Shown piece by piece: positions 26,676 through 34,589 of a DNA stretch of 64,000 nt. Origin of the DNA: UBA4416 sp943362175 (GTDB lineage Bacteria > Bacteroidota > Bacteroidia > B-17B0 > Aurantibacillaceae). Position numbers and translations under genes: made by a program. Under the pieces are notes generated by a model. That model was not told the origin of the DNA. It saw only the letters and a program-made list of their open reading frames with translations, and made no database searches. The stretch spans positions 335,000-398,999 of the forward strand of contig CALRIU020000002.1 of assembly GCA_943362175.1 (NCBI GenBank), read 5' to 3'. The stretch's first letter is position 1; every line of letters starts with the position of its first letter.

Positions 26676-26683
26676 TACCTTTG
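26676..26683 (+). promoter_or_regulatory. Candidate -7 box (TACCTTTG) for rdgB
   Basis: TACCTTTG matches the Bacteroidota TAnnTTTG -7 consensus and ends 8 bases before the rdgB ATG, implying a transcript with almost no leader. No good TTG is seen at the -33 position. The box lies in the 21-base divergent gap with wzm. Confidence 0.45.
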
Positions 26684-26691
26684 CGAAACGT

Positions 26692-27270
26692 ATGAAGATC
26701 CTATTCGCAACACATAACAAAAATAAGATAAAAGAGGTAAATAGCCTAATGCCGCAGGCTATTAATTTGTTAAGCCTCTACGATATCCATTTCACCGAAG
26801 AGATCGCTGAAACGGCCGTCACTATTGAGGGAAACGCGTTGTTGAAAGCAAAAACCGTTGCTGAAAAATTCGACACCAACTGCTTTGCCGACGACAGTGG
26901 CCTGCTGGTAGATGCGCTGGACGGCGCGCCGGGCGTGTATTCGGCAAGGTATGCCGGCGAGCAGAAGAACGACCGCGACAACATCAACAAACTGCTCTCC
27001 GAATTGAAAAACATAGAAAACAGAAAAGCCCACTTCAAAACCGTGATGGCGCTGGTGCTGGACGGAAAGGAATACGTGTTTGAGGGCATTGTGAATGGTA
27101 CGATCACCAGGGAATTGCGCGGTAGCAATGGCTTTGGCTACGACCCGGTGTTTATGCCCGATGGCTATTCCAAAACCTTTGCAGAGATGAGCCTGGAAGA
27201 AAAGAACAGCATCTCTCATCGCAAAATTGCTTTAAAAAAATTGCTGGATTTTTTGGGGACGGCGAAATAA
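26692..27270 (+). CDS. rdgB: XTP/dITP diphosphatase, RdgB/HAM1 family
   Basis: A 192-residue enzyme that hydrolyses inosine and xanthosine triphosphates to keep deaminated purines out of DNA and RNA. The N-terminal ILFATHNKNKIKEVNSLMP (substrate loop T-x-N-x-x-K), EGNALLKAKTVAE, FADDSGLLVDALDGAPGVYSARYAGE (catalytic/metal D-D-S-G-L), GSNGFGYDPVFMPDGYSKTFAEMSLEEKNSISHRKIAL complete the family pattern. The start is the ATG at 26692, where the family begins; the frame is open upstream to a TTG at 26641 inside wzm. Confidence 0.95.
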   Translation: MKILFATHNKNKIKEVNSLMPQAINLLSLYDIHFTEEIAETAVTIEGNALLKAKTVAEKFDTNCFADDSGLLVDALDGAPGVYSARYAGEQKNDRDNINKLLSELKNIENRKAHFKTVMALVLDGKEYVFEGIVNGTITRELRGSNGFGYDPVFMPDGYSKTFAEMSLEEKNSISHRKIALKKLLDFLGTAK

Positions 27271-27289
27271 GATACAAATGAATACAAAC

Positions 27290-27490
27290 GGTCGACCCCT
27301 TCAGGACCGTCTGTTGTGATGGTACTTTTTCTATTAACATTTGGCTCCTAGAGAGTCGCAGAACAAGAATAGTTTGCAAAATTTGACTTACCTGAAGCCT
27401 CAGACCGCATCTCAACAAGCCAGAAGGGCTTGAATATTCATGACGAAATGATTGAAGCAGAGATACGACCCTGAAGGGGTTGAATGTCAT
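27290..27490. repeat. Bacteroidota-type palindromic intergenic repeat region
   Basis: Two related inverted arms frame the spacer: GTCGACCCCTTCAGGACCGT near 27291 and GACCCTGAAGGGGTTGAATGTC near 27468, with AGAAGGGCTTGAATATTCAT between. The GAAGGG(G/C)TTGAAT(A/G)T core, repeated here twice, resembles dispersed repeats in this phylum. No gene is seen in the 27271-27599 spacer. Confidence 0.55.
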
Positions 27491-27574
27491 GGCGTCTGGA
27501 TATACCCGTTTTGAGAGTCATCCTTCTACTCCGCTCAGGACCTCACTCAACTACTGTAAACCAAATAAGAACAG

Positions 27575-27594
27575 ATGCTGAACAAGTTCAGCAT
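27575..27594. terminator. Palindrome between convergent rdgB and the RlmL-like gene
   Basis: ATGCTGAAC-AA-GTTCAGCAT is a perfect 9-base-pair inverted repeat just before the 3' end of the minus-strand gene. It may help end both convergent transcripts, although there is no T-run; the same sequence type also occurs as a dispersed repeat in this phylum. Confidence 0.4.
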
Positions 27595-27599
27595 GACGA

Positions 27600-28823
27600 C
27601 TACTCCTCGTCTTTCCCTTGCTTGGAGGCCTTTTTGGAGCCACTGTACATTTCGTATTTCAGGAGCTTACATTCCAGGGCACCGTTGAACAGCGTCATTT
27701 TTTTGCTGGGATGCAGGCCGATGTGCTTGATGGCTTCCATGTTCGACGTAATGATACAGGCCGTCCAGCCGCCAAAATCCTTTTTGAGCTTATCGCCGAT
27801 CTGTTTGTAGAATGCATTCGTGTCCTCCATTTTGATCCGCTCATCATAAGGCGGATTCAGCAGAATCGTACCTTTCGGCTTATCGGGCATCAGGTCGAAG
27901 AAAGAGGCCTGCTGGTACTTGATCACATCATCTACTTTAGCAACAGCTGCATTGCGCTTCGCCATTTCCAGGGGAACGCTGTCGATATCGCTCGAATAAA
28001 TAGAAGGCATGTCTTCCTTAATGCGGTTGATGCTCGAGGTATAGATCGTGTCCCAAAGCTCAGGCTCGTAATCGTGCCATTTCATAAAGCCATAGCTTTC
28101 GCGGAAGCATCCCGGGGGAATGTTATTCGCAAACAAAGCCGCTTCAATCCCCAGCGTGCCGCTGCCACACATCCCGTCAATGAGCGGTAAATGCGGCTGC
28201 CAGCCCGAAAGCAATACCATGCCCGCCGCCAGCACTTCCTTCATGGGAGCCGAGTCGATGTCGATGCGGTAGCCCCGTTTGAACAGGGAATCGCCGCTGC
28301 TATCGAGGCTCACATTCACATAATCCTTAAATATATGCACATAAATACGCAGCGTTGGGTTGTCGAGGTCCACGTTGGGGCGCACATCCACATGCTCTAC
28401 AAAGCGGTCGCAGATGGCATCTTTCGATTTCTGTGATACGTACAGGCTATGCGTGAAAATATCCGAGTTCAGCGTGGCATTGATTGCCAACGTATCATCC
28501 GCATCCATGAATTTTTCCCACTCATACTCTTTCATCTTCGCATAAAACTCATGCTCATTAGCCGCTCTGAACGAATAAATGGGTACCAGAATTTTCAAGG
28601 CCGTGCGCAGGCAGAGATTAGCCTTATACATAAAACCTTTGTCACCTGTAAAAGATACGCCCCGCTTGAAGGGCTCAATGTCCCTGGCGCCTAATCTCAG
28701 CAATTCGTTTGCCAGCGTGTCTTCCAGCCCGTGCAGGGTGGTGGCCTTCATTTCAAAATCGAATTCAGTATTTGGTTTTTGTTTCAATGGTGGTAATTTG
28801 CACAAATGTACTTTAAAATTCAT
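27600..28823 (-). CDS. RlmL/RlmK-like 23S rRNA (guanine-N2)-methyltransferase with THUMP domain
   Basis: A 407-residue protein. After a short lead, ATTLHGLEDTLANELLRLGARDIEPFKRGVSFTGD begins the THUMP RNA-binding domain; RIYVHIFKDYVNVSLDSSGDSLFKRGYRIDIDSAPMKEVLAAGMVLLSGW links to the Rossmann methyltransferase domain with LIDGMCGSGTLGIEAALFANN (SAM motif I), SSDIDSVPLEMAKRNA and the catalytic ILLNPPYDERI (N-P-P-Y of N2-guanine methyltransferases). Predicted cytoplasmic target is a guanine in 23S rRNA. I start at the ATG at 28823; upstream codons to 28874 overlap the divergent gene's leader. Confidence 0.88.
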   Translation of the reverse strand: MNFKVHLCKLPPLKQKPNTEFDFEMKATTLHGLEDTLANELLRLGARDIEPFKRGVSFTGDKGFMYKANLCLRTALKILVPIYSFRAANEHEFYAKMKEYEWEKFMDADDTLAINATLNSDIFTHSLYVSQKSKDAICDRFVEHVDVRPNVDLDNPTLRIYVHIFKDYVNVSLDSSGDSLFKRGYRIDIDSAPMKEVLAAGMVLLSGWQPHLPLIDGMCGSGTLGIEAALFANNIPPGCFRESYGFMKWHDYEPELWDTIYTSSINRIKEDMPSIYSSDIDSVPLEMAKRNAAVAKVDDVIKYQQASFFDLMPDKPKGTILLNPPYDERIKMEDTNAFYKQIGDKLKKDFGGWTACIITSNMEAIKHIGLHPSKKMTLFNGALECKLLKYEMYSGSKKASKQGKDEE

Positions 28824-28853
28824 TGAAAACCCGTTTAAAACAAGGTAACTTTT
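28823..28853 (+). promoter_or_regulatory. Candidate promoter for the FGE-like gene
   Basis: TTG at 28823-28825 and TAACTTTT at 28846-28853 are 20 bases apart and fit the Bacteroidota -33/-7 pattern (TTG, TAnnTTTG) with one mismatch in the last base of the -7 box. The ATG follows 23 bases later. Confidence 0.4.
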
Positions 28854-28876
28854 TATGCTCCCGGCATTATACAACC

Positions 28877-30037
28877 ATGAAACACATCATTACTCTCTGC
28901 ATTTTCTTTTGGACGGGGATGTTAAAAGCTCAGGCACCTGTAAAATTGAAAGAACCGGCCTTGCTCATTGGAAATAATGACACCAATTATTTTGCCATTG
29001 CTCAGCGCCCGGTCACTAACCGCGAATATTTAATTTACCTGGAATGGCTTCATAATGTTTATCACTCGTATCCGGATATATTCTACAAGGCAATTCCTAC
29101 GTTTCGGTATCCTGAAATAACTTCGCAGGAATTAGATTACATATATAGACATAAAGAGCCTTATGAACGTGTTTTTATGAGCACGTCCCCTTATGTAAAA
29201 GATTATATGTTTAATCCAAAATACCTGGATTACCCGGTGCTGGGTGTTTCATGGGAAAATGCGAATGAATTTTGCCAATGGTATGCCGACCGGTATAATG
29301 AGTTAAAACTTATTGAAAAGGATTTTTTAGACTTTGATCCATTCCCTTGCGAGTGGTGTTATTTTAATACAAGCTTATATTTATTAAGATTCTGGCAAGG
29401 GCAAGTCAAAAGAAAAATAAAAACACATAACAAACAACATCCCGAAAGGGATTTTGACTGGAATGACCATATCTTTGTTTCTGCTTTTCGGCTACCTACA
29501 AGCTATGAACTAAAAAATGCCGCTACAGCCTCTGTCATAAACCAGGAAATGAAGGCTTACCCTTTCACTAAAAACAATATATTGTTTGACTGGGGAAATT
29601 TGTATTTAAATAATGTAAGTGACACTTCTTTAAAGATAGGAATTAAAAAAGAGTATGGCTATGGTTATCTGGAGAAGATCAAAGTGTCAAAAGATGATTT
29701 TAATTTAAATCTCACAAAACAGGAATTGATTCTCGACATTCACAACACAAACAACAGCACCGATTTGTTTGAGATTTACCGGCAAAATAACCAACATCCA
29801 TTTGACATCGACAGTTTAAAAAAAGTTATAAAAGCCAATCATCGTGACTTTTTTTGGGTTAATGACGATCATCTAAACTATATGCCATTAATCATGATCG
29901 ATAACGGGCATAACACCAACATGGTATTGGTAGATGGCTACAAAACACCTCTTGTGCCTCCGGTCAAGCAAGGTTCGTACAGTATGTTCAGAATTGCGTG
30001 TTCTATACACCAAGAAACATTACCGTTGAAAAAATAA
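28877..30037 (+). CDS. Secreted FGE/SUMF1-fold protein (GldK/GldJ-like fold, unknown role)
   Basis: A 386-residue protein with a signal peptide (KHIITLCIFFWTGMLKAQA, cleavage after AQA). The mature part shows formylglycine-generating-enzyme family landmarks: FAIAQRPVTNREYLIYLEWL, DYPVLGVSWENANEFCQWYADR, FRLPTSYELKNAATA and SYSMFRIACSI near the end. Gliding/T9SS lipoproteins GldK and GldJ share this fold, but no lipobox is present and the catalytic cysteine pair of true FGE is not evident. Function unknown. I start at the ATG at 28877; the open frame extends upstream without similarity. Confidence 0.72.
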   Translation: MKHIITLCIFFWTGMLKAQAPVKLKEPALLIGNNDTNYFAIAQRPVTNREYLIYLEWLHNVYHSYPDIFYKAIPTFRYPEITSQELDYIYRHKEPYERVFMSTSPYVKDYMFNPKYLDYPVLGVSWENANEFCQWYADRYNELKLIEKDFLDFDPFPCEWCYFNTSLYLLRFWQGQVKRKIKTHNKQHPERDFDWNDHIFVSAFRLPTSYELKNAATASVINQEMKAYPFTKNNILFDWGNLYLNNVSDTSLKIGIKKEYGYGYLEKIKVSKDDFNLNLTKQELILDIHNTNNSTDLFEIYRQNNQHPFDIDSLKKVIKANHRDFFWVNDDHLNYMPLIMIDNGHNTNMVLVDGYKTPLVPPVKQGSYSMFRIACSIHQETLPLKK

Positions 30038-30047
30038 AACGATTGGC

Positions 30048-30809
30048 TTACTTGCCTTTTACAGCATTGTACACTTCCTTCATGAAGCCGGAAGCAAATA
30101 CGAAATCCAGTAATTCCGGATTGGTGGTTTTCAGGATATCCTTACCGTTGCCCGTCCACCAGGGTTTTCCTTTGTAGATGTATAAGACATTCTCCCCGAT
30201 CTCCACCACCGAGTTCATGTCGTGGGTAATGACAATGGTGGTAATATTGAGCTCACGTGTGAGGCTCAGGATCAGGTTATCAATCACAATGGAAGTTTTG
30301 GGATCAAGTCCCGAATTGGGCTCATCGCAAAACAGGTATTGTGGTTCGTTGGCAATAGCCCTGGCCAGCGCTGCGCGCTTTTTCATCCCACCTGAAAGCT
30401 CTCCGGGATATAGTTTATTTTTTCCGCTCAGCTGTACTTTTTCGAGGCAAAAATTAACCCGTTCTATTTTTTCCTCCAGCGACATTTCGGTGAACATGTC
30501 CAGCGGAAAGCGAACGTTTTCTTCCAGTGTCTGGGAGTCGAACAGGGCGCCGCCCTGGAAGAGCATGCCTATTTTTTTACGAACCTCCTGCTTGTCTTTC
30601 ACGCCAAGTGTCGGGAAGTTCTGCCCATCGTACAGGATCTCGCCTTTGTCAATCTCATGCAGGCCTACCATCAGCTTCATAATCGTGGTCTTTCCGCTGC
30701 CGCTTTCCCCGATAATCAGGTTGGTTTTTCCCTGCTCGAATACAAAGGACACATCATCCACCACGAGGCGCTCGCCAAAGCTTTTCGATATGTTTTTGAT
30801 CTCGATCAT
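30048..30809 (-). CDS. mlaF: ABC transporter ATP-binding protein, MlaF-like
   Basis: A 253-residue ATPase: Walker A IIGESGSGKTTIMK, a Q-loop GMLFQGGALFDSQTLEENVRFPL, signature ELSGGMKKRAALARAIANEP, Walker B YLFCDEPNSGLDPKTS, and H-loop VITHDM. The GALFDS...NV.FPL segment is typical of the MlaF/MCE-associated ATPases that power lipid transport between inner and outer membranes. The ATG overlaps the permease stop by 4 bases. The MCE partner MlaD-like gene is 10 kb away at 40058. Confidence 0.9.
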   Translation of the reverse strand: MIEIKNISKSFGERLVVDDVSFVFEQGKTNLIIGESGSGKTTIMKLMVGLHEIDKGEILYDGQNFPTLGVKDKQEVRKKIGMLFQGGALFDSQTLEENVRFPLDMFTEMSLEEKIERVNFCLEKVQLSGKNKLYPGELSGGMKKRAALARAIANEPQYLFCDEPNSGLDPKTSIVIDNLILSLTRELNITTIVITHDMNSVVEIGENVLYIYKGKPWWTGNGKDILKTTNPELLDFVFASGFMKEVYNAVKGK

Positions 30810-31546
30810 GTGAGGAATAACTGGGTGAGCAGGAAGTTAAAGATGAGGATTAAAATGCTGCTGTATACGACGGCCGCAGTGCTGCTCTTTCCTACTTCCA
30901 GGGCGCCGCCGTGCGTGTAGTAGCCGAAGTACGCGGAAATAGAGGTAATCAGGAAGGCGAAGGTCACCACTTTGGTAAAGGAGTAATAGAGCTTCCAGGG
31001 TTCGAAGAAGGCCTGGATACCGTAAATGTATTCGTAGGACGTGCAGGCATGGGTGGCCACCCCCATCACATAACCACCGAAGATGCCGAGGAACATGCTG
31101 ATGGCAATGAGGAAAGGCAGGATGAGCACACCGCCCAGGATTTTAGGAAGGATCAGGTAACCGGCCGAGTTGATGCCCATGATCTCGAGGGCGTCGATCT
31201 GCTCGGTGATACGCATGGAGCCGATTTCGGAAGCAATGTTGGAGCCCATTTTACCGGCCAGGATGAGGCAGACAATGGTCGGACAAAACTCAAGCAGCAT
31301 GGATTCGCGCACGGTGAAGCCTACAGCATACAGGGGCACCAGGGGGCTCGTGAAGCCAAAGGCGGACTGGATGGTGATAACGCCTCCCATGAAAAAGGAA
31401 ATGATGGCGATGATGGGCAGGGAGCTGATGCCGATGTTATCGATCTCGTGAACGATTTGTTTCATGTACACCGACATCTTCTCGGGCTTACTAAACACAC
31501 GTTTAATAAGGATGAAATAACGGCCTAAATGAAAAAATAAATTCAT
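30806..31546 (-). CDS. mlaE: MlaE-family ABC transporter permease
   Basis: A 246-residue inner-membrane protein with five to six helices and the MlaE pattern: an N-terminal interfacial helix, ISSLPIIAIISFFMGGVITIQSAFGF, ESMLLEFCPTIVCLILAGKMGSNIASEIGSMRITEQIDALEIMGINSAGYLILPKILGGVLILPFL, which is the conserved G-x-x-x-A-x-E-x-G-x-M-x-x-x-E-Q-I-D-A core. It forms the membrane part of an MCE-type phospholipid transporter with the downstream MlaF-like ATPase. The upstream spacer to 32003 is filled with repeats. Confidence 0.92.
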   Translation of the reverse strand: MNLFFHLGRYFILIKRVFSKPEKMSVYMKQIVHEIDNIGISSLPIIAIISFFMGGVITIQSAFGFTSPLVPLYAVGFTVRESMLLEFCPTIVCLILAGKMGSNIASEIGSMRITEQIDALEIMGINSAGYLILPKILGGVLILPFLIAISMFLGIFGGYVMGVATHACTSYEYIYGIQAFFEPWKLYYSFTKVVTFAFLITSISAYFGYYTHGGALEVGKSSTAAVVYSSILILIFNFLLTQLFLT

Positions 31547-31657
31547 ACGAAAATGAATGGCTAATATACGACTAAGTGTTTAATTACGGAGAAATAAATT
31601 GTGGAAATTGAAAGATGTAGTGGTCTGATATTACAGGAAAAAACCTCAAATTCTCTT

Positions 31658-31760
31658 TATTGGGGCGCCCGGGCGGGCCATCGTGGCTCGCTCTTTGTTT
31701 GCCCTGCGTGACAAACAAAGGAGCTCAAACAGACCACTCTGTCCCTGGCGCAGCACTATC
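31658..31760. repeat. GC-rich dispersed repeat, copy 1
   Basis: Begins TTGGGGCGCCCGGGCGGGCC and contains GAGCTC and CCCTGGCGCAG. The same blocks occur in the copy at 42494-42760, with a related sequence at 34459. A short antisense frame through it is not a gene. Confidence 0.6.
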
Positions 31761-31808
31761 TCTATATGAAGAGTAAATCCGTAAAAATAAGGTAAACCAG
31801 CGTGAAGG

Positions 31809-31898
31809 TCCCGATAGCTATCGGGAGCAGTGGAAATCCTTTTTGCCGGTTGCTGAGCGGAGCCGAAGCACGGCAAAAAGTCCCGATATCTATCGGGA
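31809..31898. repeat. Pair of TCCCGATA-type palindromes
   Basis: TCCCGATAGCTATCGGGA (31809-31826, perfect 18-base palindrome) and TCCCGATATCTATCGGGA (31881-31898) lie 54 bases apart; between them TTTTTGCCG and CGGCAAAAA form a further inverted pair. The whole 31547-32003 spacer is repeats; no gene is seen in it. Confidence 0.55.
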
Positions 31899-32003
31899 GG
31901 AACGAAAAGCCTGACGGCGCCTGATCTTTGCGCCGGCACGCCCAAAAAGTCCTGTGCCGGAACACAAGAATGTGACATTAAATCCTATAATAATCAGGAA
32001 ATT

Positions 32004-32831
32004 TTAAAAGCCTGTGCCGAAGTGGGTCATGCTTTCTTTTTTCTCCGGGTTGATGGTCATCACCGGCAGGTTGCTGATATCAACCACCTTTTGAGCCTCG
32101 GTACCGCTGAAAAATTCCTTGATGCTCAGGGTCGGCTTGTTCATGATGATGATGAGATCCGCTTCGATTTTGTTGGCGTATTCCACCACGGTTTCGGCCA
32201 CGTTGTCGCTGGCCAGGGATTTATTGGAGCAGGAAATGCCTTTTCCTTTGATGTATTGCTTTACCTGGTGCGAATAGGCCAGCAGCTGGTTCTCATAGGC
32301 ATTGTCAGACAGGCTGAACACGCCTAAAATACGGATGGAAGCGCCGAAGTAGTGGGCAAATTGTACGGCCACATCCACTTTCTCACGCGATTCCCTCGAC
32401 AGGTCGAGGGGCAATAAAATATTCTCGCAGCCATCCCTGTGCTCTTTCCCCCGGATGGAGATCACCGGGCATTTGCATTCACGGATCATTTTGGAAGCGC
32501 TGGCGCCCACGATGTTCTTGGAGCTCATGTGGCTCTCGAGGCCTACAATCACGATGGCCGGTTTTATTTCTTCGGCAATGCGGGGAACCTCGGTGTAAAT
32601 ATTGCCTTTCACATTCATGAATTCGGTAGGCACACCGCTTTCCTGCTGCGTTTGTTTGCAGAGCTCTTTCAGGTCCTCATAACGCTCCTCCCCTACTTTA
32701 TCATAGGTATGCAACAGGATGATCTTGGAATGGGTATATTTTGCTAAATTATAAGCTTGCTTGATCGCTAAAAGGGATTGTTCTGTAAAATCAATAGGAA
32801 TTAATAGGGTGCTGCGTTCTTGTAATTTCAT
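32004..32831 (-). CDS. Universal stress protein, two UspA domains
   Basis: A 275-residue cytoplasmic protein with two UspA-type domains. The first starts STLLIPIDFTEQSLLAIKQAYNLAKYTHSKIILLH and ends IVIVGLESHMSSKNIVGASASKMIRECKCPVISI; the second starts NILLPLDLSRESREKVDVAVQFAHYFGASIRILGV and ends IIIMNKPTLSIKEFFSGTEAQKVVDISNLPVMTI. The G-x2-G-x9-G-S/T ATP motif is only partly preserved in each half. Role is stress adaptation in general terms; partner unknown. The start is the ATG at 32831 rather than the extended frame to 32870. Confidence 0.88.
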   Translation of the reverse strand: MKLQERSTLLIPIDFTEQSLLAIKQAYNLAKYTHSKIILLHTYDKVGEERYEDLKELCKQTQQESGVPTEFMNVKGNIYTEVPRIAEEIKPAIVIVGLESHMSSKNIVGASASKMIRECKCPVISIRGKEHRDGCENILLPLDLSRESREKVDVAVQFAHYFGASIRILGVFSLSDNAYENQLLAYSHQVKQYIKGKGISCSNKSLASDNVAETVVEYANKIEADLIIIMNKPTLSIKEFFSGTEAQKVVDISNLPVMTINPEKKESMTHFGTGF

Positions 32832-32988
32832 AGAGTTTATTTTAAATACCTGATAACTAATAGGTTCCACTATCCAGAGCCAAACGAGGATCAGAAAACA
32901 GGGAACAACTTGTTAATTTTACCATGACAAAAATAGTCAAATTAATGATAGATAGGCATTTATAAAAATATTTTTTAAAACCGGGATG

Positions 32989-33015
32989 TTGATTAAATAA
33001 AATTACCGATATTTG
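32989..33015 (+). promoter_or_regulatory. Candidate promoter for rpsP
   Basis: TTG at 32989-32991 and GATATTTG at 33008-33015 fit the Bacteroidota -33/-7 pattern with one mismatch (consensus TAnnTTTG). The leader to the rpsP ATG would be about 20 bases, in an A/T-rich 209-base spacer. Confidence 0.4.
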
Positions 33016-33040
33016 CAGCCCAAACTTAAAAAACAAGAAA

Positions 33041-33568
33041 ATGGCAGTAAAGATTAGACTACAAAGACACGGTAAGAAAGACGCAGCGTTTTTCCACGTA
33101 GTAGCAGCGGATGGTCGTGCACCACGAGACGGAGCTTTTATCGAAAAATTAGGTATTTACAATCCTAACACAAACCCGGCAACGATCGACCTGAATTTTG
33201 ACTCTACGTTAAAATGGTTACAAAACGGTGCGATTCCTACAGATACCTGCAGGGCAATTTTATCTTACAAAGGTGTTTTAATGAAAAAACACTTATTGGA
33301 TGGTGTAAAAAAAGGCGCATTAACCGAAGCACAGGTTGAAGAGCGTTTTGCTAAATGGTTAGACAGCAAAGCAGGAAAAATCAACTCTAAAAAAGACAAT
33401 TTATCTACCGGCGCTAAAAAAGCGGCTGAAGACAAATTGAAAGCTGAAAAAGCGGCTAAAGAAGCGAAAGCGGCTAAAATTGCTGCTAAAAACACGCCTG
33501 CTGCTGAAGAAACAGCTCCTGAGGCTGAAAACACAGCTGCTGAAGCATCAGAAAACACAGAAGCATAA
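33041..33568 (+). CDS. rpsP: 30S ribosomal protein S16 with long charged tail
   Basis: A 175-residue protein. Residues 1-85 are S16: VKIRLQRHGKKDAAFFHVVAADGRAPRDGAFIEKLGIYNPNT, RAILSYKGVLMKKHL. The remaining 90 residues are an Ala/Lys/Glu-rich, probably helical extension (KKAAEDKLKAEKAAKEAKAA... then an acidic AAEETAPEAE-type end) seen in Bacteroidota S16. S16 binds 16S rRNA helix regions during 30S assembly. The usual downstream rimM is absent; a terminator follows within 30 bases, so the gene appears monocistronic. Confidence 0.95.
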   Translation: MAVKIRLQRHGKKDAAFFHVVAADGRAPRDGAFIEKLGIYNPNTNPATIDLNFDSTLKWLQNGAIPTDTCRAILSYKGVLMKKHLLDGVKKGALTEAQVEERFAKWLDSKAGKINSKKDNLSTGAKKAAEDKLKAEKAAKEAKAAKIAAKNTPAAEETAPEAENTAAEASENTEA

Positions 33569-33590
33569 GTTTAAATTAAATAACGCAGGA

Positions 33591-33622
33591 AGCCCCGTTA
33601 CGAAAGTTGCGGGGTTTTTTGT
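33591..33622 (+). terminator. Rho-independent terminator after rpsP
   Basis: CCCCG (33593-33597) pairs with CGGGG (33610-33614), followed directly by TTTTTTG. It lies 25 bases after the rpsP stop and before the convergent metallo-beta-lactamase gene. Confidence 0.7.
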
Positions 33623-33659
33623 TTGTCCCTGCCATCCTCATCCCGGCAGAAGCTCTCTG

Positions 33660-34421
33660 TTATGGCGCCTTGAATAACCTGATCGTGTAATCCAACAGGG
33701 ATTTGCTTCCAAAGTCTCCGTGCCCCGGAACCACGATGTTGACCTGTGGATACGCCCTCTTCACATTTTCAACGGTAGCCGGCCAGGCCGCCACATTTGC
33801 ATCGCCCAGATAACCTTTACCCGCATCGAGCTCTTTGATCAGGCAGCCTCCAAACAGGATGTTTTCAGCGGGGAAATACCCAACAATATTATCTTTCGTA
33901 TGTCCTTCTCCGAAAAACTTCGCCTGAATGAGTTCATTCCCTACTTTTAAGCTAAGGGAATCCCTGAACCCATTTTGTGGAACAACCGCATGATCTGTTG
34001 TTGCAAGCTCAATGGTTTTGTCATGGGCATACGAAGGAATATGATGTTGATGAAAGGCATGGAGCCCTCCCAGGCAATCATCATGAAAATGCGTGGGTAT
34101 AACAGCGTTTATCTTACACTGAATCGTTTCGGTGATCCATGTGATCAGCTCTTCCGAGCTCTTGTCTTTGGTTGGCGTGTCGAACACAATGGCTTCATGG
34201 TTATTTCTCACCACAAGGCCGTTGCAGGGAACATTCCCGAAATCATTGGTTTGTTTGTAAGAGGTATGCTCAAACGCGTTTTCACTGATCTGGGTTATGA
34301 TTAACGCTTTGGATTTGTAAACCTCTTTGGCCTTGAAGGAGCCCGTTTTTTGAGCGTTACCATAGAATGGTGCCAGTGAAATCACAGTAATCAGGAAGGT
34401 TTTTAAGATCAGGTTCATCAT
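33660..34421 (-). CDS. Subclass B1 metallo-beta-lactamase, CfiA/CcrA-like
   Basis: A 253-residue periplasmic zinc hydrolase that should open beta-lactam rings, carbapenems included. A signal peptide (NLILKTFLITVISLAPFYGNA) precedes the mature domain. Zinc ligands are all present: HFHDD at 111-115 (H-x-H-x-D), H174 in GEGHTKDN, C193 in LFGGCLIK and H234 in VPGHGDFG, which defines subclass B1. GNVPCNGLVVRNNHEAIVFDTP and GDANVAAWPATVENVKRAYP resemble CfiA/CcrA of Bacteroides fragilis more than BlaB or IND. No insertion sequence or integron is adjacent, so it looks chromosomal and resident. Confidence 0.9.
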   Translation of the reverse strand: MMNLILKTFLITVISLAPFYGNAQKTGSFKAKEVYKSKALIITQISENAFEHTSYKQTNDFGNVPCNGLVVRNNHEAIVFDTPTKDKSSEELITWITETIQCKINAVIPTHFHDDCLGGLHAFHQHHIPSYAHDKTIELATTDHAVVPQNGFRDSLSLKVGNELIQAKFFGEGHTKDNIVGYFPAENILFGGCLIKELDAGKGYLGDANVAAWPATVENVKRAYPQVNIVVPGHGDFGSKSLLDYTIRLFKAP

Positions 34422-34458
34422 GGTATTTCTGTTTTTTTTATAATTTCTAATACCTCTT

Positions 34459-34560
34459 ATTTTTTGGGCGCGTCCCTTGCGGGCCGGGCTTTCGGCACTG
34501 CACGGCAGCCTGCCTCAATCCCTCGCGCGGGTTTTACAGTCCTTTTGGCGTTTCTCCGGG
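34459..34560. repeat. GC-rich dispersed repeat, copy 2 (related)
   Basis: TTGGGCGCGTCCCTTGCGGGCCGGGCTTTC, then CAATCCCTCGCGCGGG. The GGGCG(C/T)GTCCC and CGGGCT blocks match the far end of the 42494-42760 element in reverse orientation. It sits between the metallo-beta-lactamase start and a lipoprotein stop. Confidence 0.5.
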
Positions 34561-34589
34561 CCAGTATGATCCAGGCAAATTTCTCATGC

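Noticed and set aside
30911..31528. 205-codon plus-strand open frame rich in Gly, His and Glu
   Set aside because: Antisense shadow of the MlaE-type permease; composition follows from reverse codons of a hydrophobic protein.
31646..31978. 110-codon minus-strand open frame
   Set aside because: Runs through the GC-rich repeat and the two TCCCGATA palindromes; no start context or similarity, so it is repeat sequence rather than a gene.
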